From: Filosporella fistucella
Taxonomy: Eukaryota > Ascomycota > Leotiomycetes > Helotiales
Direction: 5' to 3'
DNA: 64,000 nt
NCBI GenBank assembly: GCA_030077755.1
Contig: JAQJZZ010000015.1
Location: forward strand, 744,001 to 808,000
Every line of letters begins with the position of its first letter. Position 1 is the stretch's first letter. Made by a program: the position numbers and the translations under genes. The notes beneath the pieces are model-generated. The model ran no database searches and had not been told where the DNA came from. It worked only from the letters and a program-made list of their open reading frames with translations. Below are positions 10,657 to 23,504 of this stretch, one piece after another.

Positions 10657-12668
10657 ATGAAGCTACCAATTTGGCGTCGATTCACTCACGGATCAGGTGA
10701 ATGGGCACAGACTCCAGATGTGACGGCGAGGGAGCTTGCAATGCTCAAACTGATGAATGATTTGACTGAACGACCTAACTGGCATGTCGATGTTTTCAAT
10801 GATGAGGTATTATTGAAATGGCAAGAAGACGCGTGCGCAAGACCTCTTATCAACATTCCAGCATGGGACTGGTGTCTGGCTGAACTGCAAGACAAGGCCA
10901 AGAACTTTGCGAAAAAGAATTTCTTGACAGTGTACAATACTGGCTCTGGAATATGCAAGTAAGATGTTCTACTCCATGGAACATTTTGCGCAGAACTCAG
11001 AGAGAGGGTCTCTCCGCTGTTAGTTGAACCAAAGAGCCAGCGCGTTTTAAGGACAAGTCAACAATTAAGGGTGGTCGTGGATCCTTCAGAGTCCCCACTT
11101 GTATATGGAAGAACAAAAGTTCTCACGAAAGGAGCGACGACGGGCCTGGACATTCGTCACGTCTCATTTGAAGAAACTAGTGTGGCTCCGGATCATGGAA
11201 AGACCCCTTGGAATAGGCAGAACGTTAACGATGTGATCAAGCGATTGGAGTCGGAAAGAGACCCTACTCAACCATTATGGACCGTTGATCGATACAAACT
11301 GACTCGCTTTTCCCCTCGATTTCAATGGCTTCCATTCGACGTTGAGTTCACGACAGACTCCACTTCGGATGTCCGCATCACTTCATACATCCACAATCTG
11401 CACCCAGCTCGCTTCAAAAATCTATATCGCACAATTGAAACTCTTATTTTTCTATCCATTGAGCCATGGAACGAGGTTCTCATTCGGGGCGAAAATGGGA
11501 GATGGCCGAGACGCATCAACACGTGGGGCTTGAAGAGGGACCCAGCGGAGAAAGAATGGCCCTCGTACGGAAAATGTGCTGAGCTGGAAAAGGACAGGAC
11601 AAGCATTAAATTCAAGCAATTGGTAGAACGGATCCAGGAGTGCTTGTCTCTACCGAGAAAGCACCCCGGAGAGAGAGGCTTACCCGCAAGATCATGGAGG
11701 TCAAAAACCATCCGAGAGAATTGGCAGACAACCAAAGGCGGACTTGCGGAAGCAATCAACAAGTGTCGAGGCTATCACTGGAATCATCCTGATGTCGGTG
11801 TATCGTTCAGCTACGAGCAGTGGAAACAAGGTCAGACTAGTAATGCGATCATCAAGCCGCCCAATGCTGACGATCTTTGCACTGACCATGACTACTACTC
11901 TATATCTCTCCATGATAGATTCAGAGAAATGGCCTACAAATCATTGCTAAGATAGTCACTATAGATCTGAGTCCTGAGAATTCGGAGTATGAAGGGAGAC
12001 TTTCCCAAATTGAAGCCACTCTCAACGAGCATATCGTTGCCACATCAATATTCTTCTACGATTCGAGGAACATCACTGAGTCTCGGATTTCTTTCCGCCA
12101 ATTCACCAAGATGGACGAAGACGATTTGGTCTACGATGAGGACGAAATCGAACAACTTGTCGAGATGTTTACCATTCCAAAATGGGGTCGCACTGGCCCC
12201 GCTTACCAAGACCTTGGATCCGTTGCCACTCCAGAAGGACGCTTTCTGGCATGGCCAAATACACTCCACCACCGATTCAAACCTTTCGAACTTGCTGATC
12301 CTTCTCTCCCCGGCCATCAGAGGTATATTGTCATTCATCTGGTAGATCCTCACTACCGACTCTGTTCAACGAAGAATGTGCCGCCTCAACAGCACAATTG
12401 GTGGGCGGAAGAGGCACTTGCAAGTACCGGGTTGGCACAGAAGGGCATGCCTCAAGAAATTCTGGATTTGATTGAGAGAGAAACGGACGACTGGCCGATG
12501 GGTGCAGAGGAAGCGGAACGACTGAGAGCTGAGATGGAAGGAGGCCGTGCGAAGAGATTTCATGATATTAACATGTCTCGTTCTCAGTGGTATAGGTTTG
12601 AAGATGACTGGCTAGCTTCTGCATCAAATGATGATCTTGATGGAGCTAGAGACGGATGGCAGAGATAG
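10657..12668 (+). pseudogene. DUF4246 gene with stop and frameshift
   Basis: Clear member of the fungal DUF4246 family (function unknown). The N-terminal part carries LKLMNDLTERPNWHVDVF and DTGSGIC-type landmarks (here NTGSGICK); the C-terminal part has FFYDSRNITESRISFRQ, GRFLAWPNTLHHRFKPF and NVPPQQHNWW. Two breaks are seen. At 10960 an in-frame TAA follows GICK exactly where the coding-like sequence continues as DVLLHGTFCAELRERV. Near 11926-11931 the frame shifts by one base between HDRFRE and GLQIIAKIVTIDL. A 42-base intron (10959-11000) could skirt the first break but would delete family-like residues. The usual Trp-His pair before the NEH motif also appears lost (here LSQIEATLNEH). Probably a decaying gene; the frameshift alone could be an A-run error. 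Confidence 0.8.
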
Positions 12669-13350
12669 AAATGAAAACCTTGAGTAGCGGCGAACTGAAA
12701 TACCACGAGATCGCATTTCGCGCAAGATTGATCTATCTTGACACTGCGAGCGTCAACGTAATTGATGGTATAGCCAATCGCGGTAAATATGCAGAGAAAA
12801 TTTGAAAGTCCAGGCACAAAAGTTTAACAATGCTAGCATATTGCATATAACATGTAGCAAGCAGCAAGTAGCCAGAGGTAAGCCGATGAGATTCAATTGG
12901 CTGAATATAACCATCCAAGACGTCGCCATCACAAGCACCCGAATGTATCAAAGTCCATGAAAATACACGTCTATCTCCATGATGCGATAAGGCTTCAATC
13001 CACGAATAACAGATCGGGAACAAAGACCAAAAGAGGGGAAATTATGGATCAACCTTAAACCGTTTAGAACCACTGACTTCGTCCCCTTTTCTAATTCCCT
13101 AAACAAAAGCATGCAACAATCTCGAACTTCCAGAATCTTAACCAGATCTCCGTTAAACTTAATCGCCACAAACACAAAACAAAAGTCGGGAAGACCTCAT
13201 CACCAAATCAAAGCAACCCCACATTCCGAAACCAGCTAGCTCTCGCTGTCCCAGCCTTGCACAACACGCCTCTATCGACAGCCGTAAAACTACAACCTCG
13301 TTCATCATCCAGCTCCAGAACATCCGGAGGCTTCAAACAAATCCGCCAAG
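12669..13350. other. intergenic
   Basis: 3' flank of the DUF4246 locus and promoter/leader of the AP-2 sigma gene. No gene recognised. Confidence 0.4.
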
Positions 13351-14069
13351 ATGGTTCTCTCATTCATCCTCATTCAGAACCGACAGTATGTTTCTCCCTC
13401 CCTCCCCTCCGTCTCTTACCCATTCCAAATTCCCTCCCCCTTTCCCTTTCACCAACACCAATCTAACACCCCCTAGAGGCAAAACGCGCCTGGCAAAATG
13501 GTACGCTCCCTACAACGACGAAGAAAAGATCAAGCTCAAAGGGGAGGTCCACCGACTCGTCGCTCCCCGCGATCAGAAATACCAATCCAATTTCGTCGAG
13601 TTCCGGAATAATAAGATAGTGTACCGTCGCTACGCAGGGTTATTCTTCTGCGCGTGCGTGGATGCGAATGATAATGAGCTTGCGTATTTGGAGGCGATAC
13701 ATTTCTTTGTAGAGGTGCTGGATAGTTTTTTTGGGAACGTGTGTGAGTTGGATTTGGTGTTTAATTTTTATAAGGTATGTTAAGTGGTTTCTTTTGGTGG
13801 GGTCGGTGGTTGGATGAGGAGGAGAGGGTGGAGGAGGAAGGGATATATTGGGATTGGTAGGATCAGGATCCAAATTGTGGAGAAAAATTGGAATTTTACC
13901 GCATGGGCAGAGAGAATAGGGACTCGGGGAGTTATGATGAGTCTAGACAGAAGCTGACAATCTACAGGTCTACGCCATTCTCGATGAAGTATTCCTTGCA
14001 GGCGAAATCGAGGAAACTAGCAAACAAGTCGTATTAACACGATTGGAACATTTGGATAAGCTGGAATAA
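13351..14069 (+). CDS. APS2: AP-2 complex sigma subunit
   Basis: Small chain of the clathrin adaptor AP-2, acting in endocytosis at the plasma membrane. Exons 13351-13385, 13477-13774 and 13968-14069 give 144 aa, the normal length for AP-2 sigma and shorter than most AP-1 sigma chains. The start [17 protein letters not shown], the core [20 protein letters not shown] and the segment [15 protein letters not shown] (the last two residues brought together by intron 2) are near-invariant in sigma-2 chains; [10 protein letters not shown] near the end also matches. Intron 1 (91 bases) is pyrimidine-rich and lies after codon 11; intron 2 is 193 bases, long for this window. Assignment to AP-2 rather than AP-1 rests on length and the ETSK tail. 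Confidence 0.96.
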
Positions 14070-14591
14070 AGAGTAAAGGCCTCTGCCATTTTAATACATT
14101 CTCAGGAGCTGCGGAACTACTTTGGAAAGCATTGATGCGATGGCGCATGGAGTTCGGAGTTAGGCAAGAATCACAGTCACATCACAGCATGCATGAGAAG
14201 ACTTTGGACGACGATGGCATTTATTGCAGACTATGGACGCAATTCTACACTCGAAAGTAACGCGATGTTACGATATTGGAGGGAAGAAACGAAGGAACAT
14301 GGTCCATCAAGCCCTCCTTGAAGGGGGAGCCGCAAAAATAATTACATGAAGGGGATGCATTGAGATCCATAGAATCGTAGGCATCCTGGGAAAAAAAAAA
14401 GGAAAAGTGGTGTTGCACAAAATCTATCGCTGCTGTAGTCGCAGTAAAGGGTAGTACATGCAAAAGAGCTGAAGAATTTCGATGAATCGCAATCAAATGA
14501 CAAAGTCTTCCGAATTTCGGATGATATCGTAGCTGTTCCCGAACTTTCAAGTCTTGATATTTGTCTTTGCTTCTTTATTGCTCGTGTTGAT
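14070..14591. other. intergenic between convergent genes
   Basis: Shared 3' region of the AP-2 sigma and zinc-knuckle genes. Contains a ten-base A run near 14391. No gene recognised. Confidence 0.45.
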
Positions 14592-17333
14592 CTAAATTTG
14601 TCGATTGGAATCAAGAGCACTTGCCTGAAGCAGGTTGATAGATTCGACACGAGACTCCATCAAAGTGAATGTAGTGTCAACTCTGATACCTGAGCCCCAA
14701 TCGATGTCATCGTTGTATTCTGCAAATGCCTTCTGGTGCTGCTCTTGTTCTCCGAGGGTCAGAGCAGAGATGGACACGTGACGCTCAATTGGCAATGCAC
14801 CCTCAGAAGACTCAATGGTAGCACCCAAATCGCTCAGAACAGTTGAAGAGAGTGTCTTGGCCAAGGCTCCTCCGGTTCGAGAGTCGATGGACGAATGAGG
14901 AGTGTGCTTTCTGTACGGCTTGAACTCAAGTTTGGGCTGCTTTCCATCTTGAGTCAAGATAGGAGGACCAGGGAGATTGATGCTGACTCGACCGAAACGA
15001 CGGGCTGGGCGAAGTGTAGTAGTACCATTCTCGTTCATTGACTTCGCGAAGCTGTTCTCCTTGGTTTCCAACACGGGGAATCGCTCCTGAACTGTGGCGC
15101 CCCAGGTAGTTGGTTTGGCTGCCCAGTCCATGTTCTCATCATACTTGTAATCACCATCATCGCATGCACCATCAAATTGTGGGAAGGTCTTGCCGAACTC
15201 CATATCTGAAGGTGGGGTTTGCGAGTTTCTTGCAGTCGATGAAGAGTCACTCGAGACAAGGGTATCGTCAGACTTCCTGCCAACCGTTAGTTTGGCACCT
15301 CTTGGGATGTAAGACAACCTACTCCTCACTTTCTTGTTGGGCGCTACGGGCAGTTCCGACATCCCACATGTCTATAGCTCTAGGGCGGCGTCGAATTGGA
15401 TTGACAATCTCGCTCATCTCTGGATGACGTTGCATGAGTTGTTGAACGAAGTCAGAGTAGACCTTTGCAGGTTTTGGTCGTGCAGTCTTATCGTCTTCGT
15501 CGGAGGATTTCTTAACACTTGGCTGATTGCCCAAATTCACTGCGGTCCTATCGACACCTTTGCCAATGGCCTCCTCAAAACCTACTCCATTGTCGAGTTG
15601 CATTTCGTCAGGACTGCCGATAATTGCTCCTCCACCCTTGATGTTGTTGTAAGGCTGTGTAGATGCGGTAGTCAGATCTCCTGCCTCAGCCATATCAGTG
15701 TCCTCAATTGCTGCAGAGTTGCTACCCTCGTCGGTACGAGCTCGCTTTCGTCGTGCTTGGATGGTATGCTCTGATGGGCTAATATCTCTTGGTTTAGATC
15801 TAAGTGAGGCTTGAGCGGCGCGAGCTTTGTCTCGATCAGCACTGCTCAAAAAACCCTCATTTCGAATGAGTTTATCAAGCTCAAATTCAAAATCTTCCTC
15901 TCTGAACAATCTAGATTTTGCCTCATCGATTGCTTGCAATTTTTTTAGTTGTTCTTCCTTCTTGGTTGAAACTTGGCGAACAGGAGAGGGGCTTAATGGA
16001 TCCGACTCCTGCGTCAATCGTCCTTCCTGGCTTCCTGTTCGTTGCAACCTCGCCCGCACCATATCCTTGGCATCATAATCGTGCCATTCGGCAAAAGATG
16101 CCTCCTGGGGTTTTGGGGATGTTGTCATGATTCCCATTGCCTTACGCTTCTGGATGATCGAGAATGGATCGTTATTCTTGGGACACAGGGACTTCCAGTG
16201 ATCGCCCTGCTTCTTGCATACCTCACAGGAATAAGTTGGTGGGGGAGCTCGATCGTAAGATGGATCCATGTTGGTTGGGCAAGCTTGAAGATGGTGACCT
16301 GAGATCCGGTCAGTCGATGGAGTAGGATATACTATTGCCAGTTGCGCTAGTGCGGCAGAAGCATGCACGTGAGGTTCGAAGGAAAGTAAGCACAGGAAGA
16401 ATGATTAAACATACCCTTCTTTCCACAACGATTGCAGACATAAGATGGCGGAGGTGGACTGTAAAATGCGTCATTCATCTTCTGCTTGGCCAACATCTTT
16501 ACCTCATATCGATCGCTCCTGCTGCTGTCAGATCCAAACCATTTATGTTTTTCTCTTTGGATAGGGTCTGTTCTGTGCCTGCTAGAAGCTCTCTCTCGAG
16601 GGGATACTGATCGGTGTCCATGTTCAAAGCTTCGGTCGTAAGTACGGTCTCTGCTGTGGGTCATGTATCTTCGGTCTGGCTCTCTGCGCTGGTCTGCTCG
16701 CCGATCAAGTCGGTCCCATTTCTCTGGATCATATCTGGTCGAGCTGTCGCACTTGCTCGAAGGCTTTCCATAACTTCTTGGGATGTCTTGTTCTCTTGCT
16801 CGCTCTCTATCGCTCTCTCTGCCCCGACTGCTGGTATCATCACTTCTACCTGGTTCCCGATGACTGTTGCTCCTCGCTGCCTGACGTCGCTGTACCCTGT
16901 TCTGCTTCGACTCTTTCATTCTGTCTTTTTCAAGTTGCTCCCTAGCCTCTCCCATCTCTTTTGCTCTACCTGTGCTAATTGCTGCCTCAATATCACCCTT
17001 CGATGGAACAGCTCTACCATTATAAAACTCGCGGGGTTTATTTGCCTGCTTCCATTCCTCCAGGTATCGGATGATATCACACTCTTCCAGACCCTTCTTG
17101 TGAAGGTATCTCGTCCAACCTGTCACAACAGGTGGCCACCCCTTCGAAGGGAAGTTCGAATGCTTGCGTTGAGCTTCGAGCCAGTCAATGAAGATCGTGA
17201 AGATCACGCGGCTGGGTAGCTCTCGAGGGGTGTTTTTTTGAAGATCGACGAGTGTGATATGGAGGAGATCGTAACCTTTGACGGATTCTGGCGATTTCTC
17301 AAACTGCCTCAGCTTCTGCAAGCGGGCGTCCAT
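14592..17333 (-). CDS. double zinc-knuckle protein with RS/RE-rich region
   Basis: Exons 17333-16415, 16298-15323 and 15276-14592, 859 aa; the last intron has an ACTAAC branch point and joins two frames that otherwise look like separate genes. Residues 1-95 form an ordered, helical N-terminal region of no named family. Residues about 115-290 are very rich in Arg, Ser, Glu and Asp (RERAREQ, RRADQRREPDRR), as in nuclear RNA-binding proteins. Two zinc knuckles follow: CNRCGKKGHHLQAC (CX2CX4HX4C, split by intron 1) and CEVCKKQGDHWKSLC (CX2CX5HX4C). The C-terminal half is low-complexity with a possible NLS (ARRKRARTDEG). A nuclear RNA-processing role is inferred. The pairing of knuckles recalls Mpe1/RBBP6, but no DWNN domain is present. 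Confidence 0.82.
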
Positions 17334-19149
17334 CTTATGTATATCAAAGCTTGGTGTGTGACACCTTGTCTTGGTGGAGAAATGACGCGTTGAAGAAGTG
17401 ATGCGGTGTTTCCTTCTTCGTTTGTTTTTAAGCGAGCTGCCCCTTCCCGGTTGAGCTGAGGTGAGAAGATTTTCAACTCAGCGAGGCCTCCGGCAAGTAC
17501 CGTCACTAGAAAGCCTCTGGAGCAGCAGAAATCACATAAGGCATGTTGATTTTCATGTAGGCACAAAGTAGACAGGAATGAAGGTTTGACAACAGCTCGA
17601 CTAAGTAATTCAACTAACTGTTGATGGTGTTGAAGTCACAGTGACGTTTCTTTGGGAAGACGGATGACTGCAGGTTTCACGCTTCATGGATCTTGCATAC
17701 GGTTACGAGCATATGTCTTGATTGTGTATCTCGGTACCAGATATCGGGAGTTCAAGGTGTTACAGATGACTCCACGAGGAGTGAGGGGCGTTCAGTAGCC
17801 CTGCGATTGGAACAATAGAGCAATAGATCTTATCTCAACAAGTGGCATGCTCGTGTGTACAAATACATGGAATCGAAAGTTGGGTGCTCAATTTAAGGGA
17901 GTGAGTGCAAGACGAGAATGACCTGAATGAAGCAGCTTTCTCTGTCTTCCTTCCACATGCCATTCTCCACCCATCGCATTTCCTACTATCCGCCACTATA
18001 GCAGTTATCTCAGTAGGTGTAACTCTAAATAGAGGAGATCAAGCAGTCTAGTCCCCCAGCCAGTCTTTACATGACTCGACCCATTGATAATGCGCTGGGA
18101 ACGGTGTTTCGTGCTGGCTCTAGGGCTGAAATCGAGCTCTACTCTGTGCACCTCTCCCCGCAAACTGCGAGACAATCTTAGTTTACTCATTTTGATGCAA
18201 GATACTCCGTCATCCCTATATATATGACGACGTAGAGATTAGAGAGGTTTGTTCGTCAGGAAATCAAATATTGAATGATGCATGTTCAGTGGTGGCAAAC
18301 GGAAACGGTATTGGTGTCATAGCGAACATGACGGCCGGATCCAAGCAAAAGCTGGAGCTTCTTGTACATAGGCTACAGTTTGTGATATCAGGGAAACATA
18401 TCTGAAGATGTGTAATTATTTACTTGAAATCCAAAACCTGAATGTGACGAGGTTACATATCTATTCCTGACAAGGAGCAGAATTAGAAGTCTTTTCATAA
18501 TTTGATAGCAGAAAGTGCCTTCGTATCACGAAGCCATCTGTCCAACAACTGCACACCAGTCACCTCAAAATCAATCATCCAATTCCATTAATACCTCCCT
18601 CGACCACCTCTCCAGCCTAGCCTGTACCCACCCGCACACCAGTCTTCAAATCACATGACCCACCTCCCTCTCCCCCTTCAAAATTCGCTAAAAAAGAAGG
18701 TACACATAAACAAATACCCTATTTTCCCGCAACTTGCGAGCGTTCAGTACTCCGGTGGCCTAGTAGTTCTCAGCTTCACCAGATTGGTAATGATCAAGGA
18801 CGAACCCGTTCGCAGTAAGCCATAAACAGCTCTTCGGGAGTTGTACTAAGTGGGTAGACCCTCAGAAACTCTACTCGTGAATGTTTTGCTATTTTTATTT
18901 TTGGACCTTTCTTTGCCGATTTTGGGGGGGAAGTGAACGACCTAGGTTTTGCCGATGTATTTTCAGCCTTTTTGGCCATATTGTGAAATTTAATGGAGAG
19001 ATATTCGGCTCGACCGTGGAAAAAGATACTTTGCCAAATGAGTAGGAATGGCCGCAATTGGCGATAGTTGTGATTGAAGTGATTCTTTTCATATTCCACG
19101 TCCTTGCTCCAAATATCTTTTACCGTCTATCAGCTCTATCATAACATGT
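17334..19149. other. intergenic
   Basis: About 1.8 kb, with only one weak small frame (next entry). Contains a C-rich stretch near 18600-18680. No tRNA or other RNA gene recognised. Confidence 0.4.
18794..18979 (-). CDS. possible small basic protein, unrecognised
   Basis: A 61-residue frame starting MAKKAENTSAKPRSF, with a Lys/Pro/Ser-rich first half and a more ordered end (VEFLRVYPLSTTPEELFMAY). The composition is protein-like but there is no recognised family, no clear promoter and no splice support. It may be a remnant of a larger gene or chance. Confidence 0.2.
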   Translation of the reverse strand: MAKKAENTSAKPRSFTSPPKSAKKGPKIKIAKHSRVEFLRVYPLSTTPEELFMAYCERVRP

Positions 19150-20511
19150 CTATGCAACAACATTATTCGCCCTCTGGATCTGCCTCTGTTCGTACCCTTT
19201 CAGCTTGCCCTGTGAGGTCCCCTCAACATGAATCTGTCCAATCACCAGCTCTATCTCCTTCAGGAATCGCGATACCTCAGGCTCAGTACCGACTGTAATA
19301 CGTAAACATCCCAAGCAGCCATGCTCCTTGCCTCTAAACCTGACCACAACTCCTCTGCTTTCCGCTAGCCGTTCATACACCCTCAACGCAACAGCGTTAT
19401 TTGGCTTCCCGAGACTATCCAGAATTTCAACTAGCAGGAAATTGCTGGCTCTTCCCCCTCTGAAACGTCCAATACCTCTGACTTTTGGCAGCTCGTTCAG
19501 TAATCTGTCTCTCTGCTCCAAAATATTCGCTCTATTTGCCCTCATCACACTCAGACCTCCTTCTTGTAATGCCTGGCAGGCAATAGCACTCGTCGGGCTG
19601 CTAACATTGTATGGTGCTTTCAAACTATTGAGTAGTCGAGCTATTGGGGGAGATGTGAAAGCAGCTCCCAATCGAATACCAGCCAAGCCAAAAGCCTTTG
19701 AAAGTGTCTGCATTACCACCAAATTCGGCCACTCAGCCACCCATTCTGCAAGTGATGATCCCTCTGGCGCAAAATCAATATATGCCTCATCTAAAACCAC
19801 AACTCCATTCCATGTAGGATGTTCCAATATCTCTTTCAAATCTTCCTTTTTGATCAGGGATCCAGTAGGGTTTCCAGGTGAGCAAACATAGATGAGTTTT
19901 ATGTTTGAGGCTTCTGGGGATGACAATTCGGTAGTGATGGCTGGAACATCAATATCAAATTCTGGCGCAGGAAGAAGTGGTACTTTGACGAGCCCAACAT
20001 CATTTACCTGAGCAGAGACAGAATACATCCCATACGTGGGGGGACAAACTAGAATCTTGTCCTTCCCTGGGACGCAAAAGCAGCGAAGTAGCGCATCAAT
20101 TGCCTCATCACTTCCTACCCCCACAAACAAATTCTCTGGTGTGATATCCTTTGAGGTATGCGCGTGGGTATTTCGTAGATTACATAGTAATTGCTTCAGC
20201 TCAGCCTGGTGGGGATCTGGGTATCGGTGCAAGCCAAGGAAATCGATCGAGGGATCATTGGACTTCGTAGGTACAGTAGAGTAGTCTCTCAATGGTAAGG
20301 AAGGTCCGTATGCATTTTCGTTGGCATCGAGGAGAATATTCGTTCCATCATCTTTGTAGTCGCTGCAAGCTATTAGTCAAGCTGAAAAACAAGAGTTGGT
20401 GGGGTAAAATAGCGGGGTAACATACTCTCTTGCACATCTGTATGGCTCTAATGCAAGAATATTTGGACGAGCGCAGGTCTGCAAGTCAAATGGCGATTCC
20501 TTCTCTGCCAT
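19150..20511 (-). CDS. HIS5: histidinol-phosphate aminotransferase
   Basis: PLP enzyme of histidine biosynthesis that transaminates imidazole-acetol phosphate to histidinol phosphate, in the cytosol. Exons 20511-20426 and 20362-19150, 432 aa. The class-II aminotransferase fold is complete: substrate loop LLDANENAYGP, GVGSDEAIDAL, CPPTYGMY, the PLP-phosphate turn SPGNPTG (about residues 191-197), VVLDEAYIDFA, and the Schiff-base lysine in SKAFGLAGIR (about Lys251). The C-terminal Arg in CLRITVGT should bind the substrate phosphate. The start at 20511 has the first exon MAEKESPFDLQTCARPNIL, matching the usual fungal N-terminus. Length and motifs are normal; the gene looks intact. Confidence 0.96.
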
Positions 20512-21189
20512 CTTAGAGGGTTTCTTGGAAAATGGTTGTTGATGATATTGAGATGGAGGGGCAACTTTTTTACATTCCGTTGCCGGCCAAAATGACGTGG
20601 TTTGCCAGCCAATCAGAACTAGCCTTGGCGACCAACAGCAAGCAACAGCAACCAAGGTCCAAGTCTTTCTCGTCCATCAGAATAAATATGTCTTCCTTCC
20701 TTTTACTTTGTGTACAACAATGTATACCTTAAATCAACCGCAATAATAACTGTGCACACCATATTTAATTTCATACAAGAACTGCGAAAACCTAAAGATG
20801 CTTGCTACCACAGAACAAGGGGGTCTCGGTAAGCCCAAGTACTTTACAAGTACTTTCTTCTATCTTGGCCTCCCCCATCAATGCTTCCACGGCGCTTCTA
20901 CGGAAACTGGATATTTGCACTTTTCTATGATATATGCAGCAATCGTTACATTTATGTTTTATCCATTCTCCGGAAAGCTTGAGAGAATCCTCTATTTGTC
21001 TCGAACAGAACGGGAGGTCAAAGTATGAGGGTACCGTGCCAATCGAATGAATCGAGGAAACACTCTTGTTAGCTCGTCTTATTGGGTGGAGCCTCAATTT
21101 AACGGAAGGATAACTCCGACATGCACTGCTGACATCTCGTCCTCTACTTACTTTATGCCGGATAAAGATATCCAAATGATAGCAACACC
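20512..21189. other. intergenic
   Basis: Promoter of the HIS5-type gene on the left and upstream flank of the HET pseudogene on the right. No gene recognised. A TGACGTGG element lies near 20590, upstream of HIS5; no canonical Gcn4-type TGACTC was found. Confidence 0.35.
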
Positions 21190-23504
21190 ATGTCTTCAAA
21201 GTCAATATGTGATACATGCATGAAGATCTTCGAATCTTGGGAAAACATGAAGGAAGAGTGCAGAAAATCAGCGGTAAATCCATGTTATACTTTGCCTTGG
21301 TTCGAGAGGGCAGCAGACTTTGTCGCCTCTGTCAATGAACGGAATTTCATTGTGTGTATACGGCTCATGCAAGGACTCCTAGACAGCGAGATCGAGCATC
21401 CCAGAGAGCTAGTTGATGACGGAGCAGTATTAATGACACAAATATATATCAAGCCACGACCGCATGCCTCTGAGGCTTCATACCGCCCATTGTTGCGGTC
21501 ACTCGAGCTCAGATATGGCGAAAGGCTCTCTAGGAAGTTTTGCCGAGTCTGAGATTGTGCTTGATGCCACGACCGTCAGAGCCTATGAACTGCGATGCAT
21601 CATTTCTCAATGCGCGGGACATTAGCAGGATGAATTATTCAAATTCACAAGTCATCATCCCCATCTAGCATTGATATCATGCCCAGAAGGTTTAGTATAT
21701 TATCCTTGTTGTAATGTCCATAGCTGATGAAGGCAGCCTAGGTACTCTAAATTTGATCAAGGCAGAACCAACCTCCGATAGAATTAAGATGCCATGTGCA
21801 ACGATCGCCGAGACATTGACCATCCAATTAGAAAAATCAACGGTGTCTCGTAAACCCTTCAAATTTGCTGCAGCCATGGCCAAGCGCTGTCTTGAATCGC
21901 ACCCCGAGTGCTGCGAAGAACCGGCAGCTGATTCACCAACACTTCTCATTGGTCTCTCCCCAGGAGGAGCTCGTCTTTGTACTTAATTGCCTCCCGGAGT
22001 CAGATATGCTACACTAAGCCACTTGTGGGGCAAAATCGAGATGTTTAAGCTTCGAAATGACAACCTCGATTTGTTCCGGAACCACATACCTGTTGACAAA
22101 TTTTGCAAAACGTTCCAAGAAGCAATAGTAGCGACACAATTTCTTGGACTTTCGTACTTGTGGATTGACTCATTATGCATCATACAGAACAGCGAGGACG
22201 ATTGGCGAAAGGAAGCTGCGCTCATGAGCACAGTCTACGGAAATGCTGTTGTGAATCTTGCAGCAGCTGGAGCTCGAGATGGCTCAGTGGGACTCATTTT
22301 CGCGCGGGATAACTTTGAGATATCTAGACACTTTGTTCGAATAGGAGGCCGTGAAACTTTCGAACTTGAGGCACAGAAATTGTACAGAAAGTCGATGGAG
22401 AATACCTGCCTCACAAGTCGAGGCTGGTGCTTTCAAGAACGCTTTCCGGCGAAACGAATTTTACATTTCACGACGACTGAGATTTATTTTGAGTGTAGCA
22501 GGCGCATTGTTTGTGAAACACAACCTGGTGGTCTAGCAGAATCTCATGCCGTCAAGTCAGATAGACAGCTGCCACAAAGAACACAATTATATCCAGAAGA
22601 CGCTTGGTTACAGGCAGTAAGACTTTACTCAGCTGCAAATCTGACGTACTCTGCCGACAAACTCGTTGCTATAGCTGGTGTCGCACGTTATATACAGAAC
22701 GTGACAGGTGACCGCTACCTTGCGGGGCTATGAGAGGAGAAGATTGAGAAACAGCTGTGTTGGCGGATTGATAGAGAGCATAAAACACTCATGCTTGAGA
22801 CAAAGGGCACCTCCGGGAACAAAGTCCAGTCTAAACCAGGAGTGTTTCAGGCTCCTTCGTGGTCATGGGCTTCTATCAATGAACCTGTAATGTGGCATTT
22901 AAATCATTGGTACCACCGCGGTTGCTTCTATCCAGGGGATGTGACAAGCATGATCGAACTTCAAGAGGTCGCTTTGACACACATAGGGGATGATCCGCTT
23001 AGTCAGCTGGAAGACGGTATCATGGTAATCAAGTGTTTCTCGTGCTTTGTAGGCAGAACCATGATAGAGGAGTTTTCATTTGACGAGCCCGAATGGAGAT
23101 GGGAGGGCTCCAAGTCCTTCGAAGCCGACCCGGATCCGGAAGAGCTTGCACCGGGCATCTACACTAATGTACCAACAGACAGTGGTGTGGTGTTCTTTGA
23201 CTTTGAGCAACCAGGGAAAATACCAAATGATCCTTTCTATCTCCTACCAGTCCTTCACCATAAGCCGTGGGCTACTCTGAGAAGACCATATGGACTGTGT
23301 GGGATAGTCGTGAAGCAAGCTATTGAAAGGGGTTCAGGGGTATTTAGTCGAATGGGAATGTGGGAGATAAATTTGGGAGGAGCTTCATATCCGTTTTGGA
23401 CTGAGGTACTAGGAAGCTTGGAGGAAATGATGGAAGAATCTATGTATCGGAGCATACTCCCTCCTGAAGATGGAATACGACGGTATACCCTGGGCCTTGT
23501 TTGA
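21190..23504 (+). pseudogene. HET-domain gene with two in-frame stops
   Basis: HET (heterokaryon incompatibility) genes control non-self recognition between fungal strands. The remains read through one frame from about 21714: RYATLSHLWG, LSYLWIDSLCIIQNSEDDW, STVYGNAVVNLAA, SRGWCFQERFPAKRILHF, DKLVAIAGVARYIQ and APSWSWAS are the standard landmarks in standard order. In-frame TAA at 21984 sits just before PPGVRYATLSHLWG. In-frame TGA at 22731 sits where YLAGLW is usual, with the family-like EEKIEKQLCWRI directly after it, so neither stop lies in an intron. The N-terminal part (21190-21552, starting MSSKSICDTCMKIFESW) ends in a further break: one T too many near 21538 separates it from FAESEIVLDATT. 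Its region from 21552 to 21714 is also disrupted. A dead allele is the simplest reading. Confidence 0.85.

Noticed and set aside
15319..15362. Two separate minus-strand genes meeting at 15.3 kb.
   Set aside because: A 46-base intron with an ACTAAC branch (15322-15277) joins them in phase into one 859-aa protein.
20792..21283. A 163-codon minus-strand open frame upstream of the HET locus.
   Set aside because: Cys/Ser/His-rich composition, no family similarity, overlaps the HET start; likely chance.
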